Assembly: GCA_951640165.1 (NCBI GenBank) | Contig: OX621234.1 | Location: forward strand, 6,949,001 to 7,013,000 | Reading direction: 5' to 3' | Origin: Pseudoips prasinana | Lineage: Eukaryota > Arthropoda > Insecta > Lepidoptera > Nolidae | DNA length: 64,000 nucleotides | Shown: one piece after another, positions 1-10,739 of the stretch | Position numbering within the stretch: the first letter of the stretch is position 1 | Layout: each line of letters starts with the position of its first letter | Notes under the pieces: model-generated | The model's database searches: none | What the model saw: the letters and a program-made list of their open reading frames with translations, nothing else | What the model was told of the DNA's origin: nothing | Made by a program: the position numbers and the translations under genes

Positions 1-300
1 GGTGGCTAGCCAGTCTAACCACGCTTTCTTCTTTTCACATACAACTTTTTGTACACTTTTATCCCACCAAATATTCTTCATCTTTCTTCCTCTTCTTCTC
101 TTTATTACACCACATACTTCACCAGCTACACTCACCACACCTTCTTTGACTACCTTCCATAGCTCTTCTACTTCTCTTATGTCTTCAGATCCCTCAAACT
201 TCTCAACCAACTTACTTTTGTACTCATCTGCCACTTCTTCCTCTTGCAGTTCCTCTACTTTTATTATTTGATATTTTGTGATGAGATAATGTTTCTTTAT
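1..300 (-). pseudogene. LINE ORF2 fragment, region before the RT domain
   Basis: The minus strand is open from a stop codon at 301-303 to the left edge and continues beyond the window. It reads as a charged, Glu/Lys-rich stretch ending in WWDKSVQKVVCEKKKAWLDW. This resembles the linker between the endonuclease and reverse transcriptase domains of insect non-LTR retrotransposons, where WWD followed by KKKAWLD is typical. It would belong to an element that copies its RNA at a nicked target. Neither catalytic domain is in view, so the clade cannot be fixed. The plus-strand frame over the same bases is low-complexity Ser/Thr/Phe and is judged to be a shadow. Confidence 0.6.
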
Positions 301-589
301 TTATACTTTCTTTTCAATGTATAAGACTCTTAGCTATAGTGATTCCAAAAGGAATCATTGCAAAGTAAAAGAATGTTGTGCATCAACAATATGCACATAC
401 CTGACCTGACCTGCCATGGCACCAAGATTCTCTTGGACATTTTTATTGTTATGAGTAAAAATTCCCCCTGCTTTCACAAAAAAGGCCATAGGTTTAATTT
501 TTTTAATTATATAAACAACACCCGCCATCGGGAAATTAATCCCTGTGTCACGGGGTGCTTTACAATCATGTCATTGAAGTACCCATAGT

Positions 590-720
590 ACATCCAGACT
601 CAGGGTAACTATTTTTAGGTCAAACAAATAGTTGTCCTGCACGGGAATCGAACTCAGTACATTTAGATTCCAGTTCTCCTGGAAGTTGCGAATCGTCATT
701 ACCTACACTGCCCTTACCTG
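590..720 (-). mobile_element. SINE-4 fragment (tRNA-headed)
   Basis: On the minus strand this has a B-box-like GTTCGATTCCCGTGCAGGA followed by ACAACTATTTGTTTGACC and a GAGTCTGGATGT end. The same order recurs at 16205, 40155, 42875 and 55712. The head is degenerate. Confidence 0.5.
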
Positions 721-830
721 TCTTCTCCTTACCTAACCTAGGCTTTTCTTAACTACTCCACCATACATGAAGTTTCGTGAGCTCTTATTACTAACATTGA
801 GACTATAAAATTAAACTATTATTATAAAAC

Positions 831-1183
831 TGCCTCGTTGGTCTAGCTGTAGCGTGTTCAACCGCACAAAATGAGGTCCTGGGCTTAAATCCTGGGTCGG
901 ACCAAAAAGTGATTTTGTGAGTTGGCGGTATTGGGTACAATACCGCCAACTCACAAAATCACTGTGCTTCGGAGAGTACGTAAAGCCGTCGGTCCTGTAC
1001 CTGACCTCTTTCCGGTCGTGTCGCTATTTGTCCCATCGGATCATGAGTGGGATGGAATAGAAAGTACCCCTGTGTTTGCGCACACACTTGTACACTATAA
1101 TATGTCCTGCGCAATTGGCTAATCTCCATTGAGAATGGCCGCCGTGGCCGAAATTCGGCCGGGAAGACATCATCATCATCACT
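831..1183 (+). mobile_element. SINE-3 copy (tRNA-like head, GATGATG-type tail)
   Basis: The head GCCTCGTTGGTCTAG matches an RNA polymerase III A box and a degraded B box lies near 885-895. The body (CCGTCGGTCCTGTACCTGA and onward) recurs at 14893 (+) and 22030-22366 (-). The tail is CATCATCATC. Compared with the 22 kb copy, the head-body junction has been replaced by a perfect inverted duplication (909-932 / 939-962). Confidence 0.65.
909..962. repeat. Perfect inverted repeat, 24-bp arms, 6-nt spacer
   Basis: Arms 909-932 and 939-962 are exact reverse complements with GGGTAC between them. The arm is single-copy in the SINE-3 relative at 22 kb, so this is a local inverted duplication. Confidence 0.9.
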
Positions 1184-1659
1184 ATAAAATTTTAAATACT
1201 TTTCTATGATAGACCCGTAGTGCATTTTCCCTCAAATAAAGAGATTTAAATGTAAGTTGCAAACGCCTGGACTGATCATATAATGATATTTAGAACATTT
1301 GGCGATGATCAGGATCCATATAAAAGTTATAACCTGGTATTCCAGAAGACCCAAGTTTATTTAACTATATTTACATGATAGGAGGAGAGTCGAAAATTTT
1401 GATGTGATTGATTAAGAAGAGTTACAAATTGTAAAATAAATAGAAAACACAAAACATATAAAAGACCTTGACTATGTTAGACACAGAAGATAATTACACT
1501 ATCAACATAACTTTTATTTTTAATTATAAAAAGAACATATTACAATTCAGAATATTTAAAACCTAGTGTCACCTCTTGACACTTCCAAATATGGGGCAAT
1601 CTATATTATAAGTATAAACAAATGCCTAATTTTACGAGAAATGCTTTACAATTTACTAA

Positions 1660-2066
1660 ACTAATAAAGAAAATACACTCTGTCTATCTGTCGCACTTTC
1701 ACGCCATAACTACTGACCCGATTTGAATATTTTTTTTACACAGATTGTCTAGAGCCTGAGAAAGGTCATAGGCTTATTTTTAATGCGAAAAGGGGGGATC
1801 AAAAGTTGTATGGCAGTATCGACTGCCATACAACGGCGATGGCAACTGTGTTATATAATGTTTCACATTATATAACACATTTTATTTCACATAATATTTT
1901 ACATAATAATGTTATAATTAACAGTGGCTTCCACACTAAGCAAAGCTTGTATTGTTGATGCCAACTTCCTACATGGTTTACATAAAATTTGTGAGCCACG
2001 GTACCTTGCCAAATATTTTTTTTTTAGTTATGCGGACACAGTCGCAGGCACAACTAGTTAAATATA
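1660..2066 (+). mobile_element. Degenerate Helitron-like element
   Basis: Its 5' part matches the Helitrons at 3045 and 52773 (CTCTGTCTATCTGTCGC, then CAGATTGTCTAGAGCC). Its 3' end reads GCGGACACAGTCGCAGGCACAACTAG, a decayed form of the GCGGACGAAGTCGCGGGC...CTAG terminus. Two perfect hairpins (1805-1834 and 1848-1878) sit inside. Confidence 0.5.
1805..1878. repeat. Two adjacent perfect hairpins
   Basis: The first has 13-bp arms 1805-1817 / 1822-1834 around ATCG. The second has 14-bp arms 1848-1861 / 1865-1878 around TTC. Both lie in the degenerate Helitron-like copy. Confidence 0.85.
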
Positions 2067-2075
2067 AATTGCAAA

Positions 2076-2155
2076 GTTTTTCCCTGGGTGGGGATTGAAT
2101 CTACGTCCTCTGGCTTAGCAGTCGGGTTCCTTACCACTAGACCATCAGGTCAGCC
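2076..2155 (-). mobile_element. tRNA-like SINE head or tRNA pseudogene
   Basis: Minus strand: TGGTCTAGTGGTAAGGAACC (A-box-like) and GATTCAATCCCCACCC (B-box-like), about the right distance apart for a tRNA. No convincing acceptor stem can be drawn, and the flanks suggest a SINE relic. Confidence 0.45.
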
Positions 2156-2282
2156 ATAAAAGGGCCATTTATTGAATAGTGTTTGTATTGCACAATTAAT
2201 AGATAACATTACCGTCTTGAACTCGGATAACATATTGTGGCAATCGCCATTCATTCATGTTGTATTTAAGAATTTAATAATA

Positions 2283-2497
2283 TCCAGGGACATTATTAAA
2301 TTGACACACGGCCATCTGATCCCATAACTTATATGCTATATATACTACTCATCTTTTGTAAATACGTACTTATATAGATGATGAAACGTAGACTCAGGAC
2401 AAACAGACATGTTCATGCACACAAATATTTGTCCTAGGTGGGAATCGAACCCACGACCTCCGGCGTGAAAAGCAAGCATTTGCCGACCACGCTATTT
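2283..2497 (-). mobile_element. SINE-2 copy
   Basis: Minus strand from the right: head with CGCCGGAGGTCGTGGGTTCG (B box), then GACAAATATTTGTG, GTCTGTTTGTCCTGAGTC, and a degraded 3' half ending near AATGTCCCTGG. The same order occurs at 7.7, 13.8, 18.7, 20.7, 22.8, 35.9, 57.2, 62.4 and 62.8 kb. Confidence 0.75.
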
Positions 2498-2725
2498 TAT
2501 TAATGAAGATTTCGTAATATTCTACTTGCGAATGATTTTTTTTTAATATGGGTTTTTTAATTAGTCTAGAAGGTTTTCAGTTCTTCACTGAACGATAGAG
2601 CTCAAGCCACAATGCAAATAAAACTACAAGTAACCCAGACCAGTGGACATCCCTTGAGCTTCTGCTAGTTACTCCCGTGGGTCTGGTGGTATGAAAGGGT
2701 CGGTGAATGGTCATGAATGAGTGAA

Positions 2726-2905
2726 TAAGGCCTTCTACGAACTATGTGGTTAGCCGGAATGCGGTTAGCGGTCAGCAATCAATATTGCTGACCAGCTGTC
2801 GCATCACAGTGCGAATAAAAACTACTTTCTCCTACAAATATCTGAGTACGTCAGCCGCACGGCTGGCCCCTTTGCGGCTAGCCGCATAGTGCGTAAGAGG
2901 CCTTA
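2726..2905. mobile_element. Putative ~180-bp MITE with imperfect terminal inverted repeats
   Basis: The left end TAAGGCCTTCTACGAACTAT and the right end (reverse complement TAAGGCCTCTTACGCACTAT) match over about 30 bp with a few mismatches. A 9-bp stem GTCAGCAAT/ATTGCTGAC lies inside. No clean target duplication was found, so the superfamily is open; hAT-like is a guess. Confidence 0.5.
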
Positions 2906-3044
2906 GTATTGTCGATATTCCACGCTGAATGGATTCGGATGAAATTTGATATAAAGATACATTATACCCTGAATTGACATATTGGCATAAATGTTTGATG
3001 TACTAGGCAACGTTCAACGGCATACACCTCGCGGGGGCAGCTAA

Positions 3045-3482
3045 TCCTTACTAATATTATAAATGCGAAAGTAACTCTGTCAGTCTGCGCTTTCACGCCA
3101 AAACTACTGAAGCTATTTAAATGAAATTTTGTACACAGATAATCTAGAGCTCGAAAAAGGACATAGACAAATTTTTAATACTAAGTTAATATCGGTTGTA
3201 AGCGGTTGCAAGGGGGAATGATATCGTCATGTTTAAAGCTACAAGCTTGAAAATTATTTTTTACGCCTTTGATTCGATATAAATAAATATGACATTCAAA
3301 GTTTATAAAAATTTAACCCTTAAGGGTATAAAATAGCAATAGGGGATGAAAGTTTGTATGGAAATATGTAATGTGGTTTATGTGAATATTTTATACCTTT
3401 GGAACAGAAAATTAAAATATTCTGATGTAACTAACATTTACGGAATCCTTTCATGTGCGGACGAAGTCGCGGGTACAGATAG
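3045..3482 (+). mobile_element. Non-autonomous Helitron, ~438 bp
   Basis: It starts TCCTTACTAATATTATAAAT after host A and ends with a small hairpin motif GCGGACGAAGTCGCGGGT followed by ATAG (a CTAG variant). This fits the Helitron plan of 5' TC, a 3' hairpin about 10 nt before CTRR, and no target duplication. It abuts the end of a second Helitron-like fragment (~2907-3042). It has no coding capacity. Confidence 0.65.
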
Positions 3483-3879
3483 TAGGTTATAATGATAATA
3501 AACATTTATTTTCTATATTTTGTTACTAACAATGTGCTTAAAAATCTATGTTAAATAATAAATGTGTAAGTTATTTTTATTAGTCTCTTATGTATCTAAA
3601 TATGACGTAATTCGTACCCTAACTACTAAATTAACTTTAAAAGTTTGACAAATCACTAAGTTTTAGTTCCAATTAAGCACATGCTCTCTGCTTGTAACTC
3701 GTTTATAGTAACTTGTTTTAATGCTGTTGGTTACTGTCAGCATTGTACACTATTGTAATTTAACTAGATTCCGTCGGCGTATGCTATAGCCGCGGAAGAA
3801 GATAATTACCGTTTAAATAAATTTACAAACGGATACATAAAAAGAAACAGAACAATTATTACTGCAGATTCCATAATAC

Positions 3880-4028
3880 CGCGCACACACTGAAACCCAC
3901 CGACACCCACCCACGCACACACATACACAAACAGCTACATACTCACACTACACACACAATCACACACACTCACACTACACTCACACTACACCACACACAC
4001 ACAAAACGCACACACACGCACACACAAT
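3880..4028. repeat. CA-rich imperfect microsatellite
   Basis: About 140 bp of (CA)n mixed with CACT and CCCA units. The AT-rich DNA that follows to ~4700 is not recognised and shows no frame of note. Confidence 0.8.
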
Positions 4029-4712
4029 TATTTACTATTAGTTTTATTTAGTTTATACTTTTATCTCTTTTATGTCAACTTTCACCCTATAAACAATTGT
4101 AATTATAGAACTATACAAACAAAGTTGGGCCTAGCACCTTTAATACAAGTTATCTCTGAACAACTTAGCTAAGGTGCCAGCCACCACAAATTATTGCAAA
4201 ATATATATTATAACAAGCCAATAATTTTATGTGTTGCAGTGTAAATATGTGTTGCATTTAATTGTACGCACTGCATTATTGTTATTGTTTTATGTTATTG
4301 CGTTGAAGTAAACATTTACCTTATCTTAAAAGATGAATTATATTGTATCGGTTACAATACATACAGTCCAGCCTGTCCCAGAGAGATAGGCAGAGACAAC
4401 GACAGTTACAATCGGCTCTTCTTGAAAAAACTTTCTTTCAAATCTATCTTTGAAGGTTGGCAGTTAGCGTTCCATATCTGCTATTTCCATTAGGAAAATG
4501 GAATAGTACTGTAGCTCTTGCCAGGCCCTCTGTTTGATTTTACGTAGCCAGGACTTCAGGAAACAAACACCTTATCAATCACGTAACATGCATATCCGCA
4601 AATGAAAACACAAACATTCAATTTGATAAACTCTTCTTTGCTTGAAGTGGTTTAAAAAAAGACAACCGCGACCTCAAGTCTGTCATATAAATGGTAAGAT
4701 TATTATCTGACT

Positions 4713-6768
4713 AGCTGGTGCCCGTGACTTCGTCCGCGACAATTTTGAAAGATGACCAATGTAACTACTTACTTCTAGCTTAATCTAAAAAATATAACTT
4801 TTAAAACAATTAAGCAACTAAGAAAGAAACTAAGGACTACTTTACTACTATTATTTAAAAAAAAAATAAGAATACATAGCAATTGTCCTTATTGTCAGTA
4901 AGTCAAATAAAGTAAAATAAGAATCAACGATGCATTAATCACAAAGGTAACTCCCATTAGATTAGGTTGCGACCACGGCATTGATACGTCTAATATCACA
5001 TTTTGTGAACGAAACCATAGCGCGATCTAAAACGATGATTACACCATCTACTAACAAAACTATAAACTTGTAACGCGGTAAAATTAAGATGTGTGCATAT
5101 TTTTTGGGTGAGATTTATTCGATCATCTATTGATTCTACCTTTTATTTCAAGCATTTATTTATTATAACCGATATGCTAAATAAGTCCCGCGATCTGAAA
5201 CGAACGAACGCCATCTAGTTACAAAATTGTGAACTTGTAGATCATTAAAAATAAGATGATATTTTTTGGGTGCGATCAACTGCGATCATCTCGACACCAA
5301 CAAATTATACCACGCTAACTCGAATTTTACGTAAATTGGTTGTTTATCCCAATTTGATTAAAATTTTGTTTTTTATTTTTGTTATAAAAATTATACAAAG
5401 AAAAGAAGTTACAAATCTTATAAAACGCTAAGTCTTTATTTAGACGACGACGAGTACGGCATTTTAAGCAACTTGGCATAATAAAACTAAATTATCTAAA
5501 ATCCGAGTTTGCGTAAATTGTTGGTGTCGATCTATTGAATCAGTTTTGGATTACCTTTTTTTAACTACAAATTATCCCCTGAATTTTGGTTTAAAAACAT
5601 ATATTGCTTTATTTTTAACTGAAAGATCAAATACCAATTTTCATACGTTTAACTCCAAAAAATTACAGATTTTCATACCAACTCACATCCCCTATTTTAC
5701 GTCTTTAATTTCCAAAAATCCTGAACTATATTTATAATTTTTAACTGGATGGTAAATACAGATTTTCATGCGTTTACCTTTAAAATGTCACATTTTTCAT
5801 ACAAACTTACATCCCTATTTGTCACCCTTAGGGGTGGACTTCTCTAAAATCCTGAAATAAATATTTTTAATTTTTAAATGTAATGCCATATACCAATTTG
5901 AATGCGTTTAACTTAAAACTTGTCACATTTTTCATACAAACTTACATCCCCAATTTTAGGCCCTTGGGGGTGGAATTTTCAAAAAACCCGAAATATACTT
6001 TAATTTTTAACTGCAAGGACAAATACAAAGCCTTTAACATCAAAAATGACGGAATCTCATAAAATCTTTCATCCCTTATTTTACTCCCTTAGGGGTGGTA
6101 TTTTCAAAAACCCTTCTTTAGTGGATGCTTACGTCATAAAAGCTGTTTAGGCTATGCCTTGATATGTCAGTCAGTCAGTATAAACTTACATCCCCTATTT
6201 TACGCCCGTGGGGCTGGAATTTCCAAAAATACTGAAATACATATTTTTTATTTTGAACTAAAAGGCCAAATCCTAATTTTCATGCGTTTAACTTAAAAAT
6301 TGTCACATTTTTCATAAAACTTACATCCCCTATTTTTCGCCCTTGGGGGTGCAATTTTGAAAAATCCTGAAACACGTATATTTTTATTTTTTACTGGAAG
6401 GCCAAATACTCATTTTCATGCGTTTAACTTAAAAATTGTCACATCATACAAACTTACGTCCCCTATTTTTCGCCCTTGGGGGTGGAATTTCCAAAAATCC
6501 TGAAACACGTAATTCTTTATTTTTTACTGGAAGACCAAATACTAATTTTCATGCCTTTAACTTCAAAAACGGCAAAGTTTCATACTAACTTTGCACCCCC
6601 GTTTTACCCCCTTGGGGGTTGAATTTTGAAAAATCCTTCCTTATTCCTTGTCTGCATTATAAAGAAAACATTTGTGCAAAATTTCAGCTTTCTAGGTCCA
6701 AGGGTTTGGGCTGGGCGTTGATGAGTCAGTCAATCAGTCAGGACTTCTCTTTTTATTTATATAGATTT
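4713..6768 (-). mobile_element. Large Helitron-like non-autonomous element with internal tandem units
   Basis: The left end (CTAGCTGGTGCCCGTGACTT) is the reverse complement of a Helitron 3' terminus. The right end (TTTTTATTTATATAGATT) resembles a reversed Helitron 5' terminus TCTATATAAATAAAAA. The interior carries about eight ~130-bp units at 5680-6640. No Rep/helicase frame is present. The two ends are assigned to one element by inference. Confidence 0.45.
5680..6640. repeat. ~130-bp tandem repeat, about 8 units
   Basis: The motif ACTTACATCCCCTATTTT with CCCTTGGGGGTGGAATTTT recurs near 5684, 5808, 5939, 6066, 6183, 6322, 6455 and 6588, that is every 117-139 bp. Units diverge noticeably, so the array is old. 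Confidence 0.8.
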
Positions 6769-7049
6769 TATACATTTTTAATGTCTTTAGATCATATCGT
6801 GCGTAATATGCATTTTTTAAATCACTTATCAACTTTTATTTAAATTCTCAAGGCCTATGCAATGACATCACAGCAATATAGTAGGTTCACGAGAAAAATA
6901 AACTTACAATTAGAAAAAAAAAATGTTTTCTGCATTTTATTTTACCACTTTTTGGTGTATTTCTTACGTTCTATGCATACTGTACTTTGTATATTCTTTA
7001 TGCAATAAAGTGTACTTCTTCTTCTTCTTTGGCGTTATTATCTATACCG

Positions 7050-7262
7050 AAATCATGGAGGTCGTAGAGGTCGTAGAAGTCGATCCGAGGAAATATCCAC
7101 CAAAGGACGGGCAGCAGCTTCCTTCTGTGTACTATGACTATCTTACTGCGATGGCCAACCCGCCTGACCGTGGCGATTATGGCATATCCCCCCATATTTA
7201 TTTTGGGGAGGGTTTTCTCCAGCTGGAGACTTTTTACAGCTGTTATGATGATGATGATGCCA
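7050..7262 (-). repeat. Dispersed family D copy
   Basis: Minus strand contains GCCATAATCGCCACGGTCAG and GGCGGGTTGGCCATCGCAGT, shared with copies at 12.8, 21.8, 26.4, 38.6, 46.9 and 58.7 kb. ATGATG at the other end suggests a LINE-derived 3' tail. No conserved protein is evident. Confidence 0.6.
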
Positions 7263-7479
7263 AATTATAGCTTTCTAGTTCTAAAAGACTAAGGTAAACT
7301 GCGGACAGACAGAGGGATGCCCATAGAAAAACTGTAAGAGCTTCTTGTTGAGTGCGGGACCTTAAAAATAATGTTTATATGTTGAACCTCTATACGCTGC
7401 TGAGCCATTTATACGATTTTCTTACAAATTTAGTGGTTTGTTGCATGCACGCGCATATTGCCGGTCTAAAAATATTTAC

Positions 7480-7625
7480 AATATTTTTCTGTAACTGGCA
7501 TTAGAATCCAGTATAGAAGAGCTTATTTAGAAAAGAGCTGTAAGGGCTATTATATGTATATCCTTGGCCCGAGAGTGTCTCTAAGTGTGTTGTCTACAAA
7601 CAAGTTTAAAACAATAATTAAATTA
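7480..7625 (+). pseudogene. Decayed Jockey-type RT scrap
   Basis: One frame gives KRAVRAI and, after a frame change, LGPRVSL, which matches the QKRAVRAIYxLGPRxSL stretch downstream of the RT domain in Jockey-like ORF2 proteins. The surrounding frame is broken. Confidence 0.35.
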
Positions 7626-7699
7626 AACCACGCCCGCACTATACGAATCAACTGACAATCAAATTGGGAAACTTAACAAACATGAAATTCACCGACACA

Positions 7700-8020
7700 A
7701 AAGGCCTGTTGTCGCTGTAGGCAAATTCGTGCTTTTCACGCCGGAGGTCGTGGGTTCGATTCCCACCCAGGAAAACATTTGTGTGCATGAACATGTCTGT
7801 TTGTCCTGAGTGGGCCCAGAGTGTACATATACTACTTATCTTTTGTAAAAACATACTTATATAGATAATTACACCCAGTAATTATCTATATAAGTATGTT
7901 TTTACAAAAGATAAGTAGTATATGTAGTATATCAGTTATCTGGTTTCCATAGTACAAGCTCAGCTTAGTTTGTGATCCGGCCGTGTGTAAATAATGTCTC
8001 AGGATATTATTATTATTACT
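7700..8020 (+). mobile_element. SINE-2 copy with an internal inverted duplication
   Basis: Head with CTTTTCACGCCGGAGGTCG and B box GGGTTCGATTCCCACC. The 3' half has AGTATATCAGTTATCTGG and GTCTCAGGATATTATTATTA. A 48-bp segment is present in both orientations (7824-7871 and 7879-7926), lengthening the copy. Immediately downstream a separate 17-bp hairpin occurs at 8048-8083. Confidence 0.75.
7824..7926. repeat. Perfect 48-bp inverted repeat, 7-nt spacer
   Basis: Arms 7824-7871 and 7879-7926 are exact reverse complements around CACCCAG. Other SINE-2 copies have only the right arm, so the left arm is the added one. Confidence 0.92.
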
Positions 8021-8047
8021 GCCAGACTCCTGTGTGAGAATCGAACC

Positions 8048-8083
8048 CGGAACAGGAGTGCACCTCGGTGCACTCCTGTTCCG
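8048..8083. repeat. Perfect 17-bp hairpin, 2-nt loop
   Basis: Arms 8048-8064 and 8067-8083 (CGGAACAGGAGTGCACC and its complement) with TC between. It sits on a tRNA-like AATCGAACCCGG stretch. Confidence 0.9.
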
Positions 8084-8612
8084 TTCCTTAGTAGAGAAGA
8101 CGACTTTGATCTCACATGCATTGAGTAGCCGCTCGGCACACAACAAGTGGACAAACATTTTAATAAAACTCTGTTTACTGTGATCTGTTTGATAATAAGG
8201 GGTGATTTTATTTAATTTGCTGCTGTCTACCTGTAAATACTTGGCATTTCTCAAACAACGTTGCTATGAGAAATCTATATGCATTAAAGGTTGATACACT
8301 AATGACTTTTCAAATAAATCCGTTCGCCCTCTATGAGGCTATTGTACACGTTTATAAGATCGCCCTCCGGTTTTGACACAATAGACTAACACTGATTGAC
8401 GTAAATATATTTTGCGCAAAATATCTCAATTAGTAGCGTGCCTCATATTGCTAAATATTAGATTTTAATTTCTATAGAATAGAGCTTGTTCATCTTATCA
8501 CTCAATGTGACGCCCAGATATATTCAGAGTTCAAACACTTTGCTATTTCAAGGCAAGAATTAGCCGGTGAAGTATTCGAATGTCAATCAATATTGACTAG
8601 TTTTGCTATAGA

Positions 8613-8794
8613 CTAGATCTGTGGTTTCACCCGCGTTAAACTTTATAAATTATAGGATGTGTTATTCGGATATATGAGCTATATTACTACAAAGTTTCAT
8701 GAAGATCCGTTATGCAGTATTTGCGTGAAAGAGGAACAAACATCCATACATCCATATTCACAAACTTTCGCATTTATAATATTAGTAAGTAGGA
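8613..8794 (-). mobile_element. Short Helitron, 182 bp
   Basis: Left edge CTAGATCTGTGGTTTCACCC is a reversed 3' terminus. Right edge is the reverse complement of TCCTACTTACTAATATTATA. It is closely related to 62493-62648. Confidence 0.6.
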
Positions 8795-8864
8795 TTTGTT
8801 GAGTTTTCAGAATCCCAACTTCTCATAATGCCGTACACCGTTCTAAGTATTAGTAATATAAATC

Positions 8865-9100
8865 GAGAAAAGTTTTGGGCCGATTATACTACCCTATGTG
8901 ACACCACAGATAACTGGTATTACTGAAGTGACGCTTTATTCTATTTGAATTTGCTGCTGGGATCATTAGAAAGTCCTTAAATTTTTGAGTGCTTTAAGTC
9001 TCATACTGAAGCGTTCTTGTTCTCAAGAGTAGAAACAGGGACGGTGTCAAAAGCTTTGGCTAAGTCAAGAAATATAAGGCATAGGGAACAGTATATTAAA
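8865..9100 (-). pseudogene. LINE reverse transcriptase fragment
   Basis: The minus strand reads YFLDLAKAFDTVPVSTL, the RT palm motif A region (F-LDLSKAFDTV). Further on, after stop codons, it reads ICGVT*GSIIGPKLF, a decayed CGVPQGSILGPLLF motif B. Order and spacing fit a non-LTR reverse transcriptase. The motif C region (ADD) is not seen. A dead copy. Confidence 0.6.
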
Positions 9101-9714
9101 ACTCATGTCTATGGATCCAGGAGATCATGATTCGTTTAAATAAAATAAATGCATAAGAAAAAGCCAACTCGCAATTTCATTTCTTTACTTGGTCTTCTTT
9201 GGAGTCTTCAGTATACGAACGAGTCTACTGGGTATAGAATTGTGCCCAAAGAACGAAAGTTAAGTTTTACTCCACTTATCAGAGTTAAGTTGGTAGAACT
9301 AAGTTAACATTTTACTGACACTCACATACACATGCACACGCACTAACATACACTAACAGAGGTTTATGAACACACTTTTATTTTCTTTATAATTACACTG
9401 TTGACCTTTAAATAACTTGATTTAGTCTAGTAACTTATTACAATACGTATGTTCACCTAGTTTAGCAACGGATGCTGTTTCATCTTTATTCGTATTATTT
9501 CCTAGCATATGAATGAAACCTTGTAAAAAGACTAGTTTTGGAAATAAAAATATTATTTTTGGCCCTTTCCAGACCCTATAAATTTCTGATTAAAATCCTC
9601 GGTTCCAAGACAGCGGTGTTCTTGAGACAGTCAGTGGAGACCTGCCTAAGCGTCGCGTCATGCGTCCCGCCGTAATCCTACCTTAAAGTAGTTACAGTGG
9701 CAGCCGATTGTTCA

Positions 9715-9955
9715 TTTTGGCAGTTGATTGGCGAAGTAGGCACATGGTCAGTCCATAGAAGGGTGACCGCTTTCTAAATGGTTTAATTTCTGAGCGTCTC
9801 CGTGCTTCGAAGGACACGTCAAGTTGTCGGTCCCGGTTGTAGCCATTAGGCAACAGTCGTGAAACCATGTCCGAGTCCTAATGGGTTGCTTGAGCAACTC
9901 TGACACTAGGGTCACCTCTGGCCATACTATAAGTGCGTGGCAGCCGTTTGAGAGG
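9715..9955 (+). mobile_element. 5S-rRNA-headed SINE copy
   Basis: The 5S-like part is diverged (GGTCAGTCCATAGAAGGGTG). The body has GAGCGTCTCCGTGCTTCG, TGTCGGTCCCGGTTGTAG and GCAACTCTGACACTAGGG in the order found in seven other copies. Confidence 0.65.
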
Positions 9956-10227
9956 AATAAACTCTATAAATAGTGTAAAACTTCTGAAAATATATAAAAA
10001 TTTCAACGTAAACTTAGGACCAAATTATGTTCAGATGCATTTACAGCATGTCAGTGGTGATACTTTCACTGCGAATACCGTCATTATTGTTTAGGTATAA
10101 ATAATAAAAACTCTGTTAAGGTCAAAGTATATCCCCCTACAAGGCGTCGACTGTACGGAATCTCTGGTATTTGTTTTCCTGTCCGTACACGTGGCAGTCC
10201 CTATAATAAGGTAAGCTTTATCTGGAA

Positions 10228-10678
10228 ATGGCTGTGCCCGCGACTTCGTCCGCACATTTTGTGACGACTCCGTAAATGTTACATCAGAATATCTCGAATA
10301 TTTTGTCGCTTCTCGCAAACTTATAAAACATTCACAGAAATCTTGCAAATTTTCCATACAGACTTTCATTCCCTATTCCCTTTTGTTATTTTACGCCATC
10401 GAGGGAAAATTTTTACAGACTTTGAATGTCATATTTATTTATGCCGAATCAACAGTCTAAAATATAAGTTTTAGGCTTCTACCTTTAAAAATGACGATAC
10501 TTCCCTACAACTTTTCTTCCTCTCCTCTCAACCCCTTACAACCCTTTTTTGCATTGAAAAGTAGTCTATGTCCTTTTTCGAGCTCTAGACTATCTGTGTA
10601 CAAAACTTCATTTCAATCGGTTCACTAGTTTTGGCGTGATAGACAGAGTTACTTTCGCATTTATAATATTTGTAAGGA
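10228..10678 (-). mobile_element. Non-autonomous Helitron, ~450 bp
   Basis: Left end GGCTGTGCCCGCGACTTCGT is a reversed 3' terminus with its CTAG decayed. Right end is the reverse complement of TCCTTACAAATATTATAAAT. A further CTAGCTGTTTC abuts at 10679, the remnant of a neighbouring Helitron end. Confidence 0.6.
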
Positions 10679-10739
10679 CTAGCTGTTTCGGCAGACTATG
10701 TCCTACCCAGGATGTAAAAAAAAAGAACTTGGAATCTAA

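Noticed and set aside
2..271. 89-aa plus-strand frame rich in Ser, Thr and Phe
   Set aside because: It is antisense to a recognisable LINE ORF2 stretch and has low-complexity composition.
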